Below are positions 1-31,920 of a stretch of DNA of 64,000 bases, one piece after another. Position 1 is the first letter of the stretch. Every line of letters begins with the position of its first letter. The DNA lies in contig JAZARR010000172.1 in the NCBI GenBank assembly GCA_037389465.1, forward strand, positions 620,001-684,000, written 5' to 3'. The DNA comes from Baylisascaris procyonis. Its lineage: Eukaryota > Nematoda > Chromadorea > Rhabditida > Ascarididae. Made by a program: the position numbers and the translations under genes. A model generated the notes under the pieces. It was not told the origin of the DNA. It saw only the letters and a program-made list of their open reading frames with translations, and did not search any database.

Positions 1-3000
1 AGGGCGTTGTCCGTAGTTGTGCAATTGTGAGATTTTTTATAATATTGTGCAATTGACTTCATTACAATTGACTACGTTAATAGTTGTGCAATTGAAAACG
101 CCATGTACAAAATGTGTGAAATTTAATACTGATTATAGCTGTTGTGAAAATATGCAAACAACAAATTCATTTATTTATTCAGTTGAACAACAGCTAACTC
201 CAGAAGATTCTAACTATAAACTCAAATCCGCACTAACAATTTATGCAAAAATGCTAGAAATATAACAAAAAAAATATCAATTATTAAAAAAAGTAGCAAT
301 TTCAAAATATATCGTTATAAATTATAGTCATTTACTGCAAATTAATATCTAGGAGCAGAATCAGCTATCACCTTCTTTAAGAAGTAAATGGAGAAGCACA
401 TCAGAGAAACTGATGCGCTTTTGCACCGTGCTTATCCTGAACGAGCACTTTTATAATTTATCAGTAAAAAATAAAATTACCACTAAAAAAATAAATATCT
501 CGAATAATGCATTCATATTTCAACTGATTCAACCGGCCACAGAAAAATTAAAATATTCGATTTTTTTTTTGACGATACCCGCAACATTTTGGCGCATTTA
601 AATGCTTCGAGTTTTTTTTCGAAGTTGAAGAACGAATGTGAAATAGAGTACAGTTGGTTTGCTTATAATGAATATGATAATTACCCCATTTCGTGACACT
701 ACTTTTAGTGATTCCGGAGTCGAAGCTATCTGAGAGACGAACAAGCAGACGAACACAAAAACGAACACATGCATGTGCACGCACAGACATGACGCCATCA
801 TCATGCGCTTTTGCGAAATAAATTTGCATAAGCTAAACTATATAAAACTATCGCGATTGAAAGGGAAATAAACAAAAATTTTTTAGTCGATATAAATAGC
901 GGCGATGAGAAATATTGACTATAAAATAATTCAGAAGTCAAATGCAGTAGAAAGCATGAAATTTATTGTTCATTAAAATATTGTTATAAAAATGTAAACC
1001 ATAATAAAAGAGGACGAGAAGACTTTTGCAAAAGACACCGAAAGAAATTAAAGCAAAAACATATGCTCCCACTGATGCGAATTACGCTCTCCCATACATC
1101 GCATCACCATTGTAACATCGGCAATGCGTATAGTTGGGTGTTGTTTCCGTCTACTATGTTGCACAGCCATACCTTCAGATGCTGTCCAGTAACACAGTCG
1201 ACAGAAACAAGTTTTCTAACTATCATGTACTCCTCCTCATCTCTCCAACTATTCCCCTCGAAATAACTCATGAAATTCGATCGGTGAGACCTGTTCAACT
1301 CCATCACTTTCAAGCATGAACTTCGGTGCATCGATCGAAAGACTCTCAAGTCATCCAGAGCTGAAGAACAATTGATCATCTGCCACTACCTTGCTGGACG
1401 AAACAGGAGGCAAGGTGAGCAATCAGACCAGTTTGTGTTTTACAGGTTACTTCTTTTGTAAGATCCCTTGTCATGTTGTAAGGTTAATGATCCCGAATAA
1501 TTCGCAAGAAATACACGAATTTCAACCTTCCACTCGATCTTTCGCTTGCCATGAAAAAACATCGTAGTCTCAGAAATAAAACTGCCTTTGCTCTTAACTG
1601 ATATGTCACCAAAGGTAGGAGCCCATATATACTTACACGAGCAATATGTATTGGATGGTAGCGTCAACATAAGGGTCAAGATGCTGAGGAGTTGAAACAA
1701 ACGGAACAGCTAATAATCGTTATAAGGGGAAAGATTAACGTTAACTGCTCAATCATCGGATAGTAGCGGTCGATCACTTCAATTTTCCGAATGTAAAACG
1801 GGAATCTGAACCATTCGACTTTTACCTATCGCTATGAGATGAAAGAAATCCTGACCAAAAACTTAGTGCCTGTAAAGAGTCTTCGTGGAAATGACCTGAG
1901 ATGGAGACTTCGTGATGTCCGAACACCCCAGGAATCAGAAAAACGCCACATAGATCGTACTATGTCGACAGAGGCTGAACATTTTAATCTGACTGAACAT
2001 CTACGACCAATTGATGTTGTACTGAACATCTTTGATTGTAATTCAACAAATTGACAAATCAATTGTTTGTGATTTTCGACAGCTATAGACAAATGGTCGA
2101 ACTATTGAACAAACAGAGGTTGCCAATGTCACAAGGAAACCTTCAACCATAGAAGACAACAGTTCCGATTTTTTGGGCTTCACCTAGAAATTTGAACGCA
2201 CAACTAAAAGAGCGAATTTCCAGTTGCAAATCCCACTTAACTGATAACTGACTGATAAGTTCTAAATAAAGAAGTTTGGATTTCTTTTCGCCATAGCTGC
2301 CAATTGCACAATTGGTAGAATGATCAATACTGAAATGAATCACGTGCAAAAAAGGCGAATTTCAGGAAAATGGTAGCTATATTAAAATTAAAGATATGAA
2401 AACATGAAATTTTGGAAAAGAAGCTGCTCATTAAACACATAGTTCATAAAATTTCCACCTCTGAATTGTATTGGATAGAAAGAAACAAAACCGACCGACT
2501 CAGGACTTAACTGAAACAAAGAAACCGCCGCTCTTTCACTTCTTGCCCCCTCATCTCATATATATGAAAACCATATTGCCAGAATAAATTTGCTCAGAAA
2601 GAGGACTTTCAAAAACCATCGCCGGAAATTTTAGAAAGTTCTGGACACCGAAATCCGAGTCGGAGTTTCAATGCACTCATATTCGCAAAGATGAATGACA
2701 AAAAAAGCAATGCATAATTATCAAAGTGTCAACGTTATATGTAACGTATCGACACAATATTACTACAGACAAACGTTCTTAGGCGTATCTATCAATAGTA
2801 AATTTACAAATATGCAAGTCACAAAAATTATGGCTGTGACGTACCTCACATCTAATGAAAACTAATAAGATACTCCTAATATTTAAAGCATTCGCTTATC
2901 CTCAGTGTAACTCTTATACGCTTGGATCCTACCCAAACGAATGCAGCCATCTTGTTATCAGAAAAATCCGATGAGCTATATTACAGCCGATTATTCCTTC

Positions 3001-4098
3001 TATTCAAATGTGCACTTTGTGAGCTTGTTAATTTAAATTATAAGCAAACGGAAGCTGCCAAATAACGATTGTTTGGCAGGACGGTGGGGTAAAGGAAGGG
3101 AACCGGAAAACCTCCGACCTGTGTAATCATTAAAGTAACGATATTTTGATGAGCATTTTCCTGTAAGAACAGCGATATAAAAACATATTTTGCAGCGATT
3201 CTTCTAGCAAACTTATATGCATAAGATAATCAACACCAACCATAAAAGTATTCAATCCGACAACAATAATAACAATAAATCCGCAAAACTTCTCAAATTA
3301 TCTCTAACAAAATGAAATATTTACATAAGCACATATATGCTTATGGCTGGAGAACTGAAAGACAATAACCACAACTCAATCACTGCGATACTACAACTTC
3401 AGTCATTTGCATCAGTCATCGACATTTCGTCGAACTTAGAATATAATACTTGAGATTTTACCTACTTCCCTCACCTAGGCACTTTCTTCTTCATGTTTTC
3501 AAAGATCGCAGCAAGTTTTAGAGCTTGCACTTACTTTTTTGCCTGGTACTTTTTGCAGGAAGAAAAATGTAAATGCATATAAGTCTTGGTCCAATACTAT
3601 CAACTGATCCGAATCTCTAATCAACAAGAAATTGAAAGTAAGAGCAATGAACTTTTTCGGTTATTTAATTCATGATGAATTCAACAACAGTTCATGTCTA
3701 ACTTCGATATTATATCACAAAATTTTTATGACTCGTGGCTACAAACCAAAAACATGCTACTACCACGTCAGTCAAGAGGAAATAGAACAGAGGCAACCTA
3801 TCTTGAAAGCCGTCAGAAGCACACACGCAGCATTAAAAAATAAAACTCTTTGCTACTCCAACTTCAATTAAAATCCCCTTCTTTTTCTCCTTATCTTTAA
3901 ACTTCCTCCAGCAACCCAAAATTCTATTACAACAATCCAATAAAACGAAGGTATTAATGACAGCCTCCATTAGTATACATCCAGGTAAAAACCTCCATAA
4001 GAGTTAAGTTTAATGCCTACAGCGAAAGATTTCGTTCGATCATACAAGAAGCGTAGAATACGACGTCTTTTCATCATCTTACAATTCGCTGTGTAAAA
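1..4098. other. Intergenic DNA, no recognised gene
   Basis: I see no exon with a recognisable family here. The first 100 bases carry three copies of the 11-mer TTGTGCAATTG (17-27, 45-55, 84-94), which may be the edge of a repeat. Around 1.1-2.1 kb the base composition is less AT-rich and both strands carry several ORFs of 60-90 codons (for example minus 1104-1379 and 1440-1700, plus 1839-2054). None matches a family I know, and some have no ATG start. They could be remnants of an old gene or element. The rest is AT-rich sequence with short ORFs only. Confidence 0.5.
4009..4014 (-). terminator. Putative poly(A) signal ATTAAA of the ABC transporter
   Basis: Read on the minus strand this hexamer is ATTAAA, a common variant of the poly(A) signal, about 85 bases past the transporter stop codon at 4099-4101. 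The position fits a short 3' UTR. No transcript evidence is available, and such hexamers are frequent by chance in AT-rich DNA. Confidence 0.3.
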
Positions 4099-15336
<11,238 letters not shown>

Positions 15337-16008
15337 CTGAAAACATTGTTTGCTAATATCGCATATATAAATCCAGTTAAATATGGCATCATTTCTGTTT
15401 CAATATCAATTTTTGGCTATCAAAGCATTTTCAAAAGAGAAGACGAAAAGATATGACCGTAATCGCCAGCACATCACTCATTTCCGGATGTTGAAAAACG
15501 AGTGTGAACTGTGACCCCAATGAGCTAGTTGGAAAAAAGACGTTGAAAAGGAATTCGAAAAATTTGACCCTTCTTCATCTATTGTCCTCTATTCGTCTAA
15601 AACAGTTCGAATGCTACCATTTAGACAAATTGAATGTGACAGTGGTAGGTTGCACCGACGAAGGATGCAAGCCATAGAGGCAAAAAAATTGAAAGGTAAG
15701 GTAATTCGTGCACAGTATATCCGATGCAAGACATTTTGGCAGAAGCGAGGTTCTTTAAAAACCGATTTCCTGATAGAATTAAACAGAGGTCTGGGAAAGA
15801 GTTACAGGGAGGGGATTGCGGCAGAAAAGTGAGAGAGGGATAAAATCGACCAATCGTTACCTCATTCACAAGTCATGAAAAGGAAGTAGAGGTTTAAGCT
15901 CACACGATGGGTCAAATATTCAATTCCATCCTCTTCCTAGATGGGATGGGAGCTACGAGTAGTCGCTGCGGCTTTATAAATGAAACTGGGCCAAAATTGC
16001 AATACTAC

Positions 16009-16054
16009 CCTCAGCAGTGATGGAACAATCTCCTCATTCCGCATCATTCCTTTC
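16009..16054 (-). CDS. abcb10: Candidate internal 5' exon of the ABC transporter
   Basis: This is a possible 46-nt exon between a TTTAAG acceptor and a GTAGTA donor. It would encode KGMMRNEEIVPSLLR after completing a split Arg codon. Its length is the one needed to bridge the phase-2 end of the candidate first exon (17902-17984) and the phase-0 ATG at 15336. Phase agreement by chance is one in three, and there is no family similarity, so support is weak. Confidence 0.25.
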
Positions 16055-17901
16055 CTTAAACAAGCAAGGAAGGGGTGGAGGATGGGGAAGGGGGAGAACT
16101 TATCAGCAGACAAACACCAAAGGGTAGCTGAAGGTAACTTTTGTCCTGGGCACGCCACAGGAATTCACTACACCTTGAAAAACGTTACCAAATAGAAAAT
16201 AGAGAAACGGATGGGTGCGAACAGAGGAGAAGAAAGAGGATTCCCTTGGGCTATATGAGCTTCATCAATATGTTCCTTTCTCTACCAACTTTTTCCACTT
16301 GTGCTACCCGCGCGAAAAAACGTTGCACCGTTAGCAGTGGTATAGTACGGCTATAAAATCAAAAAAATTCATGCAAACTCGTGCATCCTTGTTTAGGTCG
16401 AAGATATCATACATATAAAATGAATCAGTGCTTCGATTTCTTTTTTTTCAACATTTTAAAACTTTTGCTCACTCTTAACTGAATAAGCTCTAAAGTAATC
16501 TAAAGGTTTGAGTTATTCAAAAATAAAGATAAAATGCACTACGTTTCTGATAAAGATGCGATTCCTGCTCGTTATCCTTACGAACGCATCCAATAACGGC
16601 TTTCGTCTTCCCGATGATATTATCGCGCATCGTGCAACCGTACATAGTGATCTAAAACGATTCGATAACACATTACAATTGCTCAACAATCAATTTCAAT
16701 CACAATAAATGATATAAAGATAAATAGAGACGTAAAAAAAACATCATGCACATTGTTCTCTTCAATGCTCAGTGTTTCATGTTTTTCTATTCTTATCGTA
16801 TCAGATATTCACGCACCTATGCCACTGACTTCCCTTGCACCTGTACCATTCATAGTTATAATAAATCTATATGTAACAGGGGCAAAATAAAAGGAAAATA
16901 AATTCTCGCACAGATATTTCTAAAGTTTATTTCTAAAGTTTAAAAAAATATGTGTACCGAAATTTAGCACACCTTCGCTAACTTGGTTGGGTTAGGCGTA
17001 CATAAAAGGAAACTTGCTCACTTTGAAAAACCAACCAATAAAAAAATTTTATTTCGAGAAATGGATAGTGGATAATTTGATGACAAGGAATATTTTAATT
17101 CATGAAGGGGGATGAAAAATTCCATTTTTCTTAGAGTGAATTTAACAAAATAGTAAATAGAATAAATAAAATGCAATAGAATTTCATATTTACGAATAAA
17201 ATGTAAAACTTGCATCGAACTATTGTGCAATTTTCAAATATAAGTATTAAAATCATTGCATTCACTATGAAATACGCCAAAATATTACAAAACAATTGCC
17301 GTGGAATGCATATGAAGTTCTGGAACTGAGTTTAAGAAGATTTAAAATGCAAATAACAACTGCAATATGCCAGTTGAGGCAGTTGTTGAGTTATGGGAAA
17401 GCGGGTCCATAATGGCATAGGAAGTGGAGGAGGTGAGGGGAGAGGAGAATAGGGGATTCAGATCACACGAACCTTTTACCAAACACCCCCTTCCCCCTCT
17501 CCAGCTGACTACTTTCATGGTCCTTCTGGATATTTAAGGGTCGAGTACAATAACGCACTATTCTCCGACAAAGTGCCCCTCTCTTCGATCCCATTATAAG
17601 CAAGCATAATAGAACATTATCAAGACTTAAGTCGAGTGTTCTATACCGATATTCAGAGCAAGTTAAATAAACTTTTGACGACCTGGCCACAGTACGGGTG
17701 GTCCACTGTGGAGGCCAATAAGGAGGGAATAATGACTTGACGAAGGAAGCAACTGATTCACAACTTTGCCCAACAGGTTTAAAGAACGAATGAGGCATTC
17801 TTTCCAAAAACATCTGATACCAATCCCTCTTCCACTGTATACCAAAGTCAGACGATGATAAGGTAATAATTGACAGATCAACGGTGATAAACGACACAAA
17901 C

Positions 17902-17984
17902 CTGGTTGACGCAGACGATGATGGATTATTGAGGAAACCACAACCGAAACAGAAGAGTCGACGAGAAGTAGCAAGGCGATTCAT
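17902..17984 (-). CDS. abcb10: Candidate first exon with mitochondrial-type presequence
   Basis: Starting at an ATG, this stretch reads MNRLATSRRLFCFGCGFLNN and then PSSSASTR. It ends at a consensus donor (AG followed by GTTTGT). It is rich in Arg, Ser and hydrophobic residues and has no acidic residue, as expected of a mitochondrial targeting peptide, which the core transporter model lacks. It cannot join 15336 directly because an in-frame stop would result; a bridging exon such as 16009-16054 is needed. The alternative is a chance ORF. Confidence 0.3.
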
Positions 17985-25289
<7,305 letters not shown>

Positions 25290-25885
25290 TCTACATCACA
25301 GTCGTATTGCCTTCAATTTGGCAATAGTACAGATTGTGTTTTTATCCATTTTGCAAAAGCTCTTTACTCCCTATCAATTGGTGTTCTTTTAACTTCTCAT
25401 AAACAGGATTCATATACAATGAATCCCAGAAACTACTGGAATAGATTTTGGATTCAACCTCAAGAAGAAAGCACAAATTCGAAATTGCTCCCTATTATTA
25501 CCTCGATGAATTCTGTATCTAGAATATTATTCCACAAAGTTGTTCTCGGGCCTTTTCTCTTTCTATTGCATATAAATGTCTAGCATCGAATGTCACTGTT
25601 AAACTTTATGTAGACAATCTAAAATTGTGTGTGTTGGCAATTCAAATGAAGCCAATAACCATTCAGGCCATTCAACTCTTTAAGATGTGTGTCAATGTAC
25701 TTTTAGTTGACTGCGTCGGATTGTCGTTTCCCATATTCATTCCTAAGTGTGTTGCGTACATAGGCATTTCCTGCTGTTTCAGATATAGTGCGTGTGCGCT
25801 GAACGATATTTGACATTGCTAGCTGCACTTAATTAAGGATTTGCATTTTCGTATTTCCTCGTAAATGTGCTTTCATAAGCATTTA
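25290..25885 (+). mobile_element. Degenerate non-LTR retrotransposon reverse-transcriptase fragment
   Basis: Translated blocks follow the order of a CR1/Jockey-like LINE reverse transcriptase. From about 25323 the frame reads NSTDCVFIHFAKAL (family: DxxYIDFAKAFD). At about 25513-25580 it reads KVVLGPFLFLLHIN (family: GSVLGPLLFLLYIND). After a one-base frameshift near 25570 it reads NVTVKLYVDNLKL (25589-25627; family: VKLFADDxKLY). Then follow IPKCVAYIGIS and, after a stop, IKDLHFRISS. The catalytic pair of Asp residues (ADD) has decayed to VDN, and there is at least one frameshift and more than one stop. The copy is dead. Similarity may extend to about 26.0 kb. Confidence 0.65.
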
Positions 25886-28800
25886 AACGTGTAGTATTTG
25901 AAAAATGCATCATTATAAGAACAGAATTCCTCATGAATTTACAGGAAGCAGCTTTAATTTTTCTGGTAAGAAAGCATTATTTCTTCTCCTGCTCGGATCC
26001 TTCTTCATTCCTACAAAGCTCAGATCCTTCTCCATCACCTCAAATGCGAAGACATATCTGTGTATGCATAACTCTACAAAAGCATAGCTGCTGTCTTATT
26101 TTGAATATGATCCTGAAATCGTACTCACTGTGTTAGTAGAAGGATTACCTCAGAATATAAAAGGAGCAATGAATGTTGAAGAGAATTACTTGTTATCTGA
26201 AGAAGTGATGCGAGCAAATAATATGAGAGCATTCAAAAAAAATCGTTTAAACATCACATATCTAAATCCACCTTCATTGATTTATTCCACAAATATCGGA
26301 TATACATGTATTACCCATTAAGAAAATCGGAAATCTAGATCATATAACATAAGAAATTGCTTGTTGCTGAGAGTTGATAGTACTGATATTTAGTGATAAC
26401 GCCTGTTGCTGATAATTACTGATAATTACTACCATGAATAAATAGTGTGATTTGTTCACATTTTAGTAAATGTTCCTTATATGAGACATAAATTGAATTT
26501 TTATCGACATACATCATAAGTTCGTAAACATATATTTCCTGCTCTTTCTCTTCTTATTTAATGATTGTTTCATCTGATACACTCATTTCTTTTCTCTCCC
26601 AATTTTCAGTTATATTTCATGCATACATACTGATGTCTCTTCGGAAAATTTTCTACATATTTATTTATAAATACTCTATTCATTCATCCACTCTCTATTC
26701 ATTCATACAAAAAAAAAAAAAAAGAAAAACATTCATCGATAGTACAATAAATGAACGTTTTGTGCGATGACAATGCATCGCTTAAAAGCATCCAACTATG
26801 CGACCCTATCTAAACAACACATCGACAAGCAGTCGATATGCAAGGTATGCATTTACGCTAGGTGGGGGGTATACGATACTCGGAAAATATTGAATATTTA
26901 CTCGGCTAGCTTTACACAAAATCTTTCTTGGCTTATACCAGCCTAATTACGCGATATGACTGAACGGTTTCAACTTCGAATCATTGGAATATTACTGTCT
27001 CAAAGCGGATTTGTTGATTTCAAAGATGTTCTATTGATTTACACTTTGAAGACGCCTAGAAATTGTTGTGATTTAATGGAAGTATGCATTAGAAATGCAA
27101 CTACTTTGTGACGTTCTTTCCTCTATGTTTCAGCATTTCTTCAACATTTCATTTTCTCCTTTTCCTTCTTCAAAATATAAATATCCAATTTATGCATATA
27201 TCTTATCGATATGTCCACATATAAATCTTCCTTGCACAATCTTTTTTGCTCTCTTTGTTTGAATAGACCTAAAACAATAACGGTTTGAGCAATAGATACT
27301 GTAGGATAGTATCTGCGCACATTAATTATGAGCGATGAAATAAAAACAATAAAAAATTATTGAAGCATTGTTCGGCGATGTTAGAGTTTCTATCTATAGA
27401 AAGACTACGCAACATTACAATGCATAAAATATTTGAAGAATTAGTGGCCAAGAAAAATGGCCAGTAAAGCAAACAATTGAATCGAATCTCGCAATAATTG
27501 ATCAATGAAAGAGAAAATTTCTTCATAACAATCAACAATAACAATAATAATAATTGTAACATCCGTTATTATAAAATTAAAATATCTTCGACAAACGATA
27601 TATTTACATTGAATGTTACTATCACAAATATATTTATTATTATTCAATCATTTCCTTTATTATAAATAAAATAGTGAATAATATGTGAGTGATATCAAAG
27701 TACAACAACGACAACAACATAGCAATAAATGAATTTTGTCCATATTGTTATTATTGGCGTATATGATATGTTACTTATCAAACATATTTCATCGATATAT
27801 TTTACCACACATTTTAGCGTTAATAAATTTTAATTAAATTATGTAAATCGCTATATTTCTCGAAAATGAATTCATAAAATATTAGAATTTTGCATTCAAA
27901 TTATCCATCGAGATGTGATGAAAACAAAAGCGTATCTATAGGGAGGACGTTATCAATTCAAAAAAGATGAAGAGGAAAGCAAGCGGTTTCGATCGGAAAA
28001 GAGGAGCAAGCTATCGGTCCGGAAGAAGGCTGCTGGTCACTGTTCCAAAAACGGAGACGGCGAAATATCAACTAATATCGAGGTGATGTGGACTATTGGT
28101 CCAAAAAAGGAAGCAGTTCCCGGCACAAAGAGAGATGAGCATTTAGGGATCGGGTTGTTGATTCAACAGTAAAGAGATTTTGAGCTGATGGAGGATATTT
28201 TTGAAATATTTTTCACACTTGTTATATATCAAAACACTTTCTTCATTTTCAATTTTTGGTCAATTGAAGAATTTTGGATGAACCGCTGACTTATCCCCTC
28301 CCAACTTCAAAAAACAAACTCGAAATTACTCAGTGAACGCGAAAAGAAACGAAACGCAAAGTGCGTACACTCTGTACATTGCGTATAAATGGTATGGATG
28401 CGATAAGGGGCAATCAAGCGTATATGCACGTAACGATGTGTTTATTAGTACGAAGTATCCATAAGGAGAAAGCAGTAGCACGTGAACAACATACAAATAG
28501 TGAACGGCATGAAAGGGGTACCCCCAACGGCATGCGCCAGATGATTCCTCACAATGTGATGTGCTGATCATCTCTTTCACGAAGGCGGAGTTTTTCATGG
28601 ACTCTCCCACCTCCTTATGGGGAGGGGAGTGGAAGATTGAAAAACGTTTCGCTTTAATCAGAGACCATTTTTACGTGGTTTATATCATTGTGCTGTCTTA
28701 TATTCGCATAAAACTAAAATCAATTAGCAAAATTCAGAGGCTGCGACTGTGGCGTACAAATGCGTTGAAACGCAATTTCTTTGATACAGTAATTGCAGCT

Positions 28801-31800
28801 AAAGCGGCATGCTCAGTTCGGCATCAAATTTTTATGAAGTGGTTATAAATGAATAGGATTCGCTGTGGGATTATGCAAGAGGTAACTACGGTAATGCTAA
28901 GTTGTGTTTCAGTAAGGAAAAGGCAGAGATGGGAACAGGTGCGAAGGGCGTGCAACGCTCTCGGAACTCACTTTTCTGCTACAAAGGCGTACAGTTTTTC
29001 ATCACTTGAAAATGTTAAAGCGGAATATAGAGTAGTTTATGGAATTCCTATGACAGTAAAGTATAACGTAATATAATTAGCGAAATTTTCTATCTGTAAA
29101 TTATATACCATGATTCATGGGACTTTTCTTTAAACTGTAACATAATATCAAGAAACTTCCGAGAATTAACTTGTACTTGATACGGGTTTCGTAATTTTGC
29201 AAGAGGTGTAGTATAGTTCAAAAGTCACGGTAATCTGGCAGCACTAGTTGGCTGGCAGCATTTCTGATAATTTCTTTACCGCTAACAGGGATCAAACGTT
29301 ATGTCTCTTTGTTGTTTCTAACTCTTGCAATTGGAAATGAGTTGCATACCGTCTGCGTATATGGCCATTCATCCAACAAACGTGGCTTTTTTTGAGGCTT
29401 GAAAGATAAAAGGCAAATAGAAGGTGGAGAGGAAGGCATCTCGTGGGACCTCGATGATGATGGATTTCTCTTGCACATGTTGCGTGGCTAAGTGGGTTTC
29501 CATTTTGCGCATCATCAGGTAATTCCTCGACAAATTTAAGAATTCTTCGTTATTTTCAAGCTAAAGGAGTAGGCAGGCCTGATGGTGTCTTAAGCATATT
29601 CGGTTGAATGACTTGCACCGCATATCGTTTTTTGTTTTATGAGATTCATTTCATCTACGAATGCGATTAAAAACAGGCCTTTATTGAAAGGTTTTTGTGA
29701 AGTGCAATTCATGTTGAAAACATGGAAGTTTTGGTTTCACTGCAGTGCAAAGTTCTGCGGGAACACAAAGTTCAAAGAATTTCTATGTGCAGGGCAATTG
29801 CGATATAGGCTTTTACTATAGCGCATTCTTCGCTTTCATATTCTCTCTTGTATATGACAGTCACATTTGTAAGTTGATAGTGCATTGATATTGCACAATC
29901 AGCAATCTTCTCCAGGCAACTTCTGTCACAACCTGAAACTTCCCACCCTGGAACCTTATTGGAATGGCCTGCGGATTTGCGAAATTTGCAGAACTTCCTT
30001 CCCCAAAAACATTGAGTCATCTATTCATTGAAGTTCTTGCAGGAGGAAAATTTCAAAGCAAACGTTGAAATTTAGTGATGTAAAAGTTGTACGAAAAAAC
30101 TTCTTATTCATTGTTTTTTCGCACCATATCGTCACTACTACTCACGATTATGTGAGCTTCCCTGCCATGAAGCATGTCACTAATTAATTAAGCGCTCCTC
30201 TTTGTGATTTATAGCTTTTAGGAAAAAATATATTTCAATGCCAATTTATAATTAAACCCAACAAAACAACACTTAAAACTGCAAGTAAGCCATACAAAGA
30301 AAATATTTTCACTGCAACAAGAAACGACACACTCGGGGTATATCTTATACAAAAACAATGTTATGCTTATAAAATCATTACTGAAATTTACCATCAAGAA
30401 TACGGAAAAACGTACTTTTGCTAATTCCAATAATGATAAGCGATCTGAGTAAATCGATGACCTTCAACCCAATTATCGATCGAATTTCAAAGCTTTTAAT
30501 CAATCAGTTTCTTGCCGTCCACTTCAATCGACTGCAAAAAACCACATTAAGCGGGCCGATCATTTATGATCTCTTATTTAGGCTTTATTGATTAGTTCAA
30601 CCACCAAATATACACATAATAAAATAAAAAACACAAGAACCATTGATAAAAACAGCTAAAACATTCATTTCTATCAAAAAAAAAAAAAAAAAAGAGCAGC
30701 AATGAAAAAAGAAAAGAAAACTGCAAAGACATACATTCTTATTCCATTTAAAAGTAAAACTTCCACCAATAAAAACGCTCGTTGGTCACCGAACCACACT
30801 AAACTGTTTATAAATCGTGAGAATAGAGTTGCATGTTTACCACAATTTTTATGATCACCTCGCATCGTTCATTAAGTGGGCACTCTCGAAAATAATACTC
30901 ATTGTATGCTTTGAATATATTCTAAATTCAGTGTCCCCTTGAAAAAGCGAAAATTGATCGTCGGACTGAGACTAAGACCTGGTGCAACCCATCTTCATAT
31001 GCTTAAGGTTTAAAACAGGGCTAGCCTGCAATAAGCGCCGGATAAAACCTATACCTCATTTTTTATCAGTCAAAGCGAACATCCAAATATTATATTATAA
31101 TATATGGAAACTTCAAAAGCTACACGTCGAAACAAAAAACAGAGAGATCGACAACACAACGAAGGGAATTGACGACGAGTGGAGCTATAGAAGCCAATAT
31201 TCCTAATGAAAACAAAACAGTACAATATGAATAGTTATGTAATTTCTTTTGCCCAAAATTTCTTCGAATTTTTTACTCAAAAAAATTCAACGAGAGCGCT
31301 TCTGATTGGTCACCTGAAAATAACATTAAAGTGAGACAATTCGCACTCATCATCATCTCAAGCATATTTCTTTACCATGAGCAAATTCAAATAATTGAAT
31401 GAAAAACACCAAAGCAGAGGCCAACGAACTGTTTTGTTAGTTGCTTGTTGAAAAAGAGTGTAAAAATGAACACTACCTACAATGTAGAGACAATCGGAAC
31501 TATGCCACTAGTAAAGATATTGAGTAATACAAGTAATGAAATTCCACATGAGTAAAAACGCAACAAACAAAATAAAATACAATAGTAATGAAAAAATTTG
31601 CTTAAATTCCATATGAAATCACTGGTAAAAACTCGGAACTTATTTAAACTCCCAGGCGGAAAAGTTCTGAAAAGAAATAAAATCATCGCAGAACAAACCC
31701 CCATCATAGACAACAAAACAATTGAGGTCGGCGCATTTCCAACGAGAAAGCAAATATAGGAACACAAAAAGGATGAAACAAACATGTGAGGAAACTAAGT

Positions 31801-31824
31801 GGACATATCTGCTCAATCACTGTT
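25886..31824. other. Intergenic DNA between the LINE relic and rbm-25
   Basis: I find no recognisable exon. The stretch has several poly(A) or poly(T) runs (for example about 26709 and 30677), a less AT-rich part at 27.94-28.16 kb, and unassigned plus-strand ORFs at 28561-28848 and 28849-29076 that lie end to end but match nothing known. The 3' UTR of rbm-25 occupies its right end; no clear AATAAA was seen there on the minus strand. Confidence 0.4.
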
Positions 31825-31920
31825 TCACTTTTTAGACAAACCCAACTTCCTTGCTTCACTCTCGTATATAAGTAGCCTCCACATCTTTACTACGAACACC
31901 TCCGCCTCATCGTCGAGTAC
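31825..31920 (-). CDS. rbm-25: rbm-25 exon 17 (end of PWI domain)
   Basis: This exon encodes VLDDEAEVFVVKMWRLLIYE and SEARKLGLSKK, then TGA. It is nearly identical to the last helix of human RBM25 (VLDEEAEVFIVKMWRLLIYE). The acceptor is CTTCAG, phase 0. Confidence 0.95.
   Translation of the reverse strand, partial: VLDDEAEVFVVKMWRLLIYESEARKLGLSKK

Larger units (their letters stand above)
15337..17984 (-). other. 5' region of the ABC transporter
   Basis: Between the core exon 1 and 17984 I see no conserved domain. Two short stretches could be upstream coding exons (listed separately). The rest is AT-rich, with ORFs that lack family similarity. A direct tandem of ATTTCTAAAGTTT lies near 16.92 kb. 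Confidence 0.4.

Noticed and set aside
1440..1700. Minus-strand ORF whose first residues look like a signal peptide
   Set aside because: The frame begins at TTG rather than ATG and no family is recognised, so secretion cannot be claimed.
31477..31785. Minus-strand 102-codon hydrophobic ORF just after the rbm-25 stop
   Set aside because: It lies in the likely 3' UTR. Its hydrophobic residues follow from U-rich sequence, and it lacks an ATG start.
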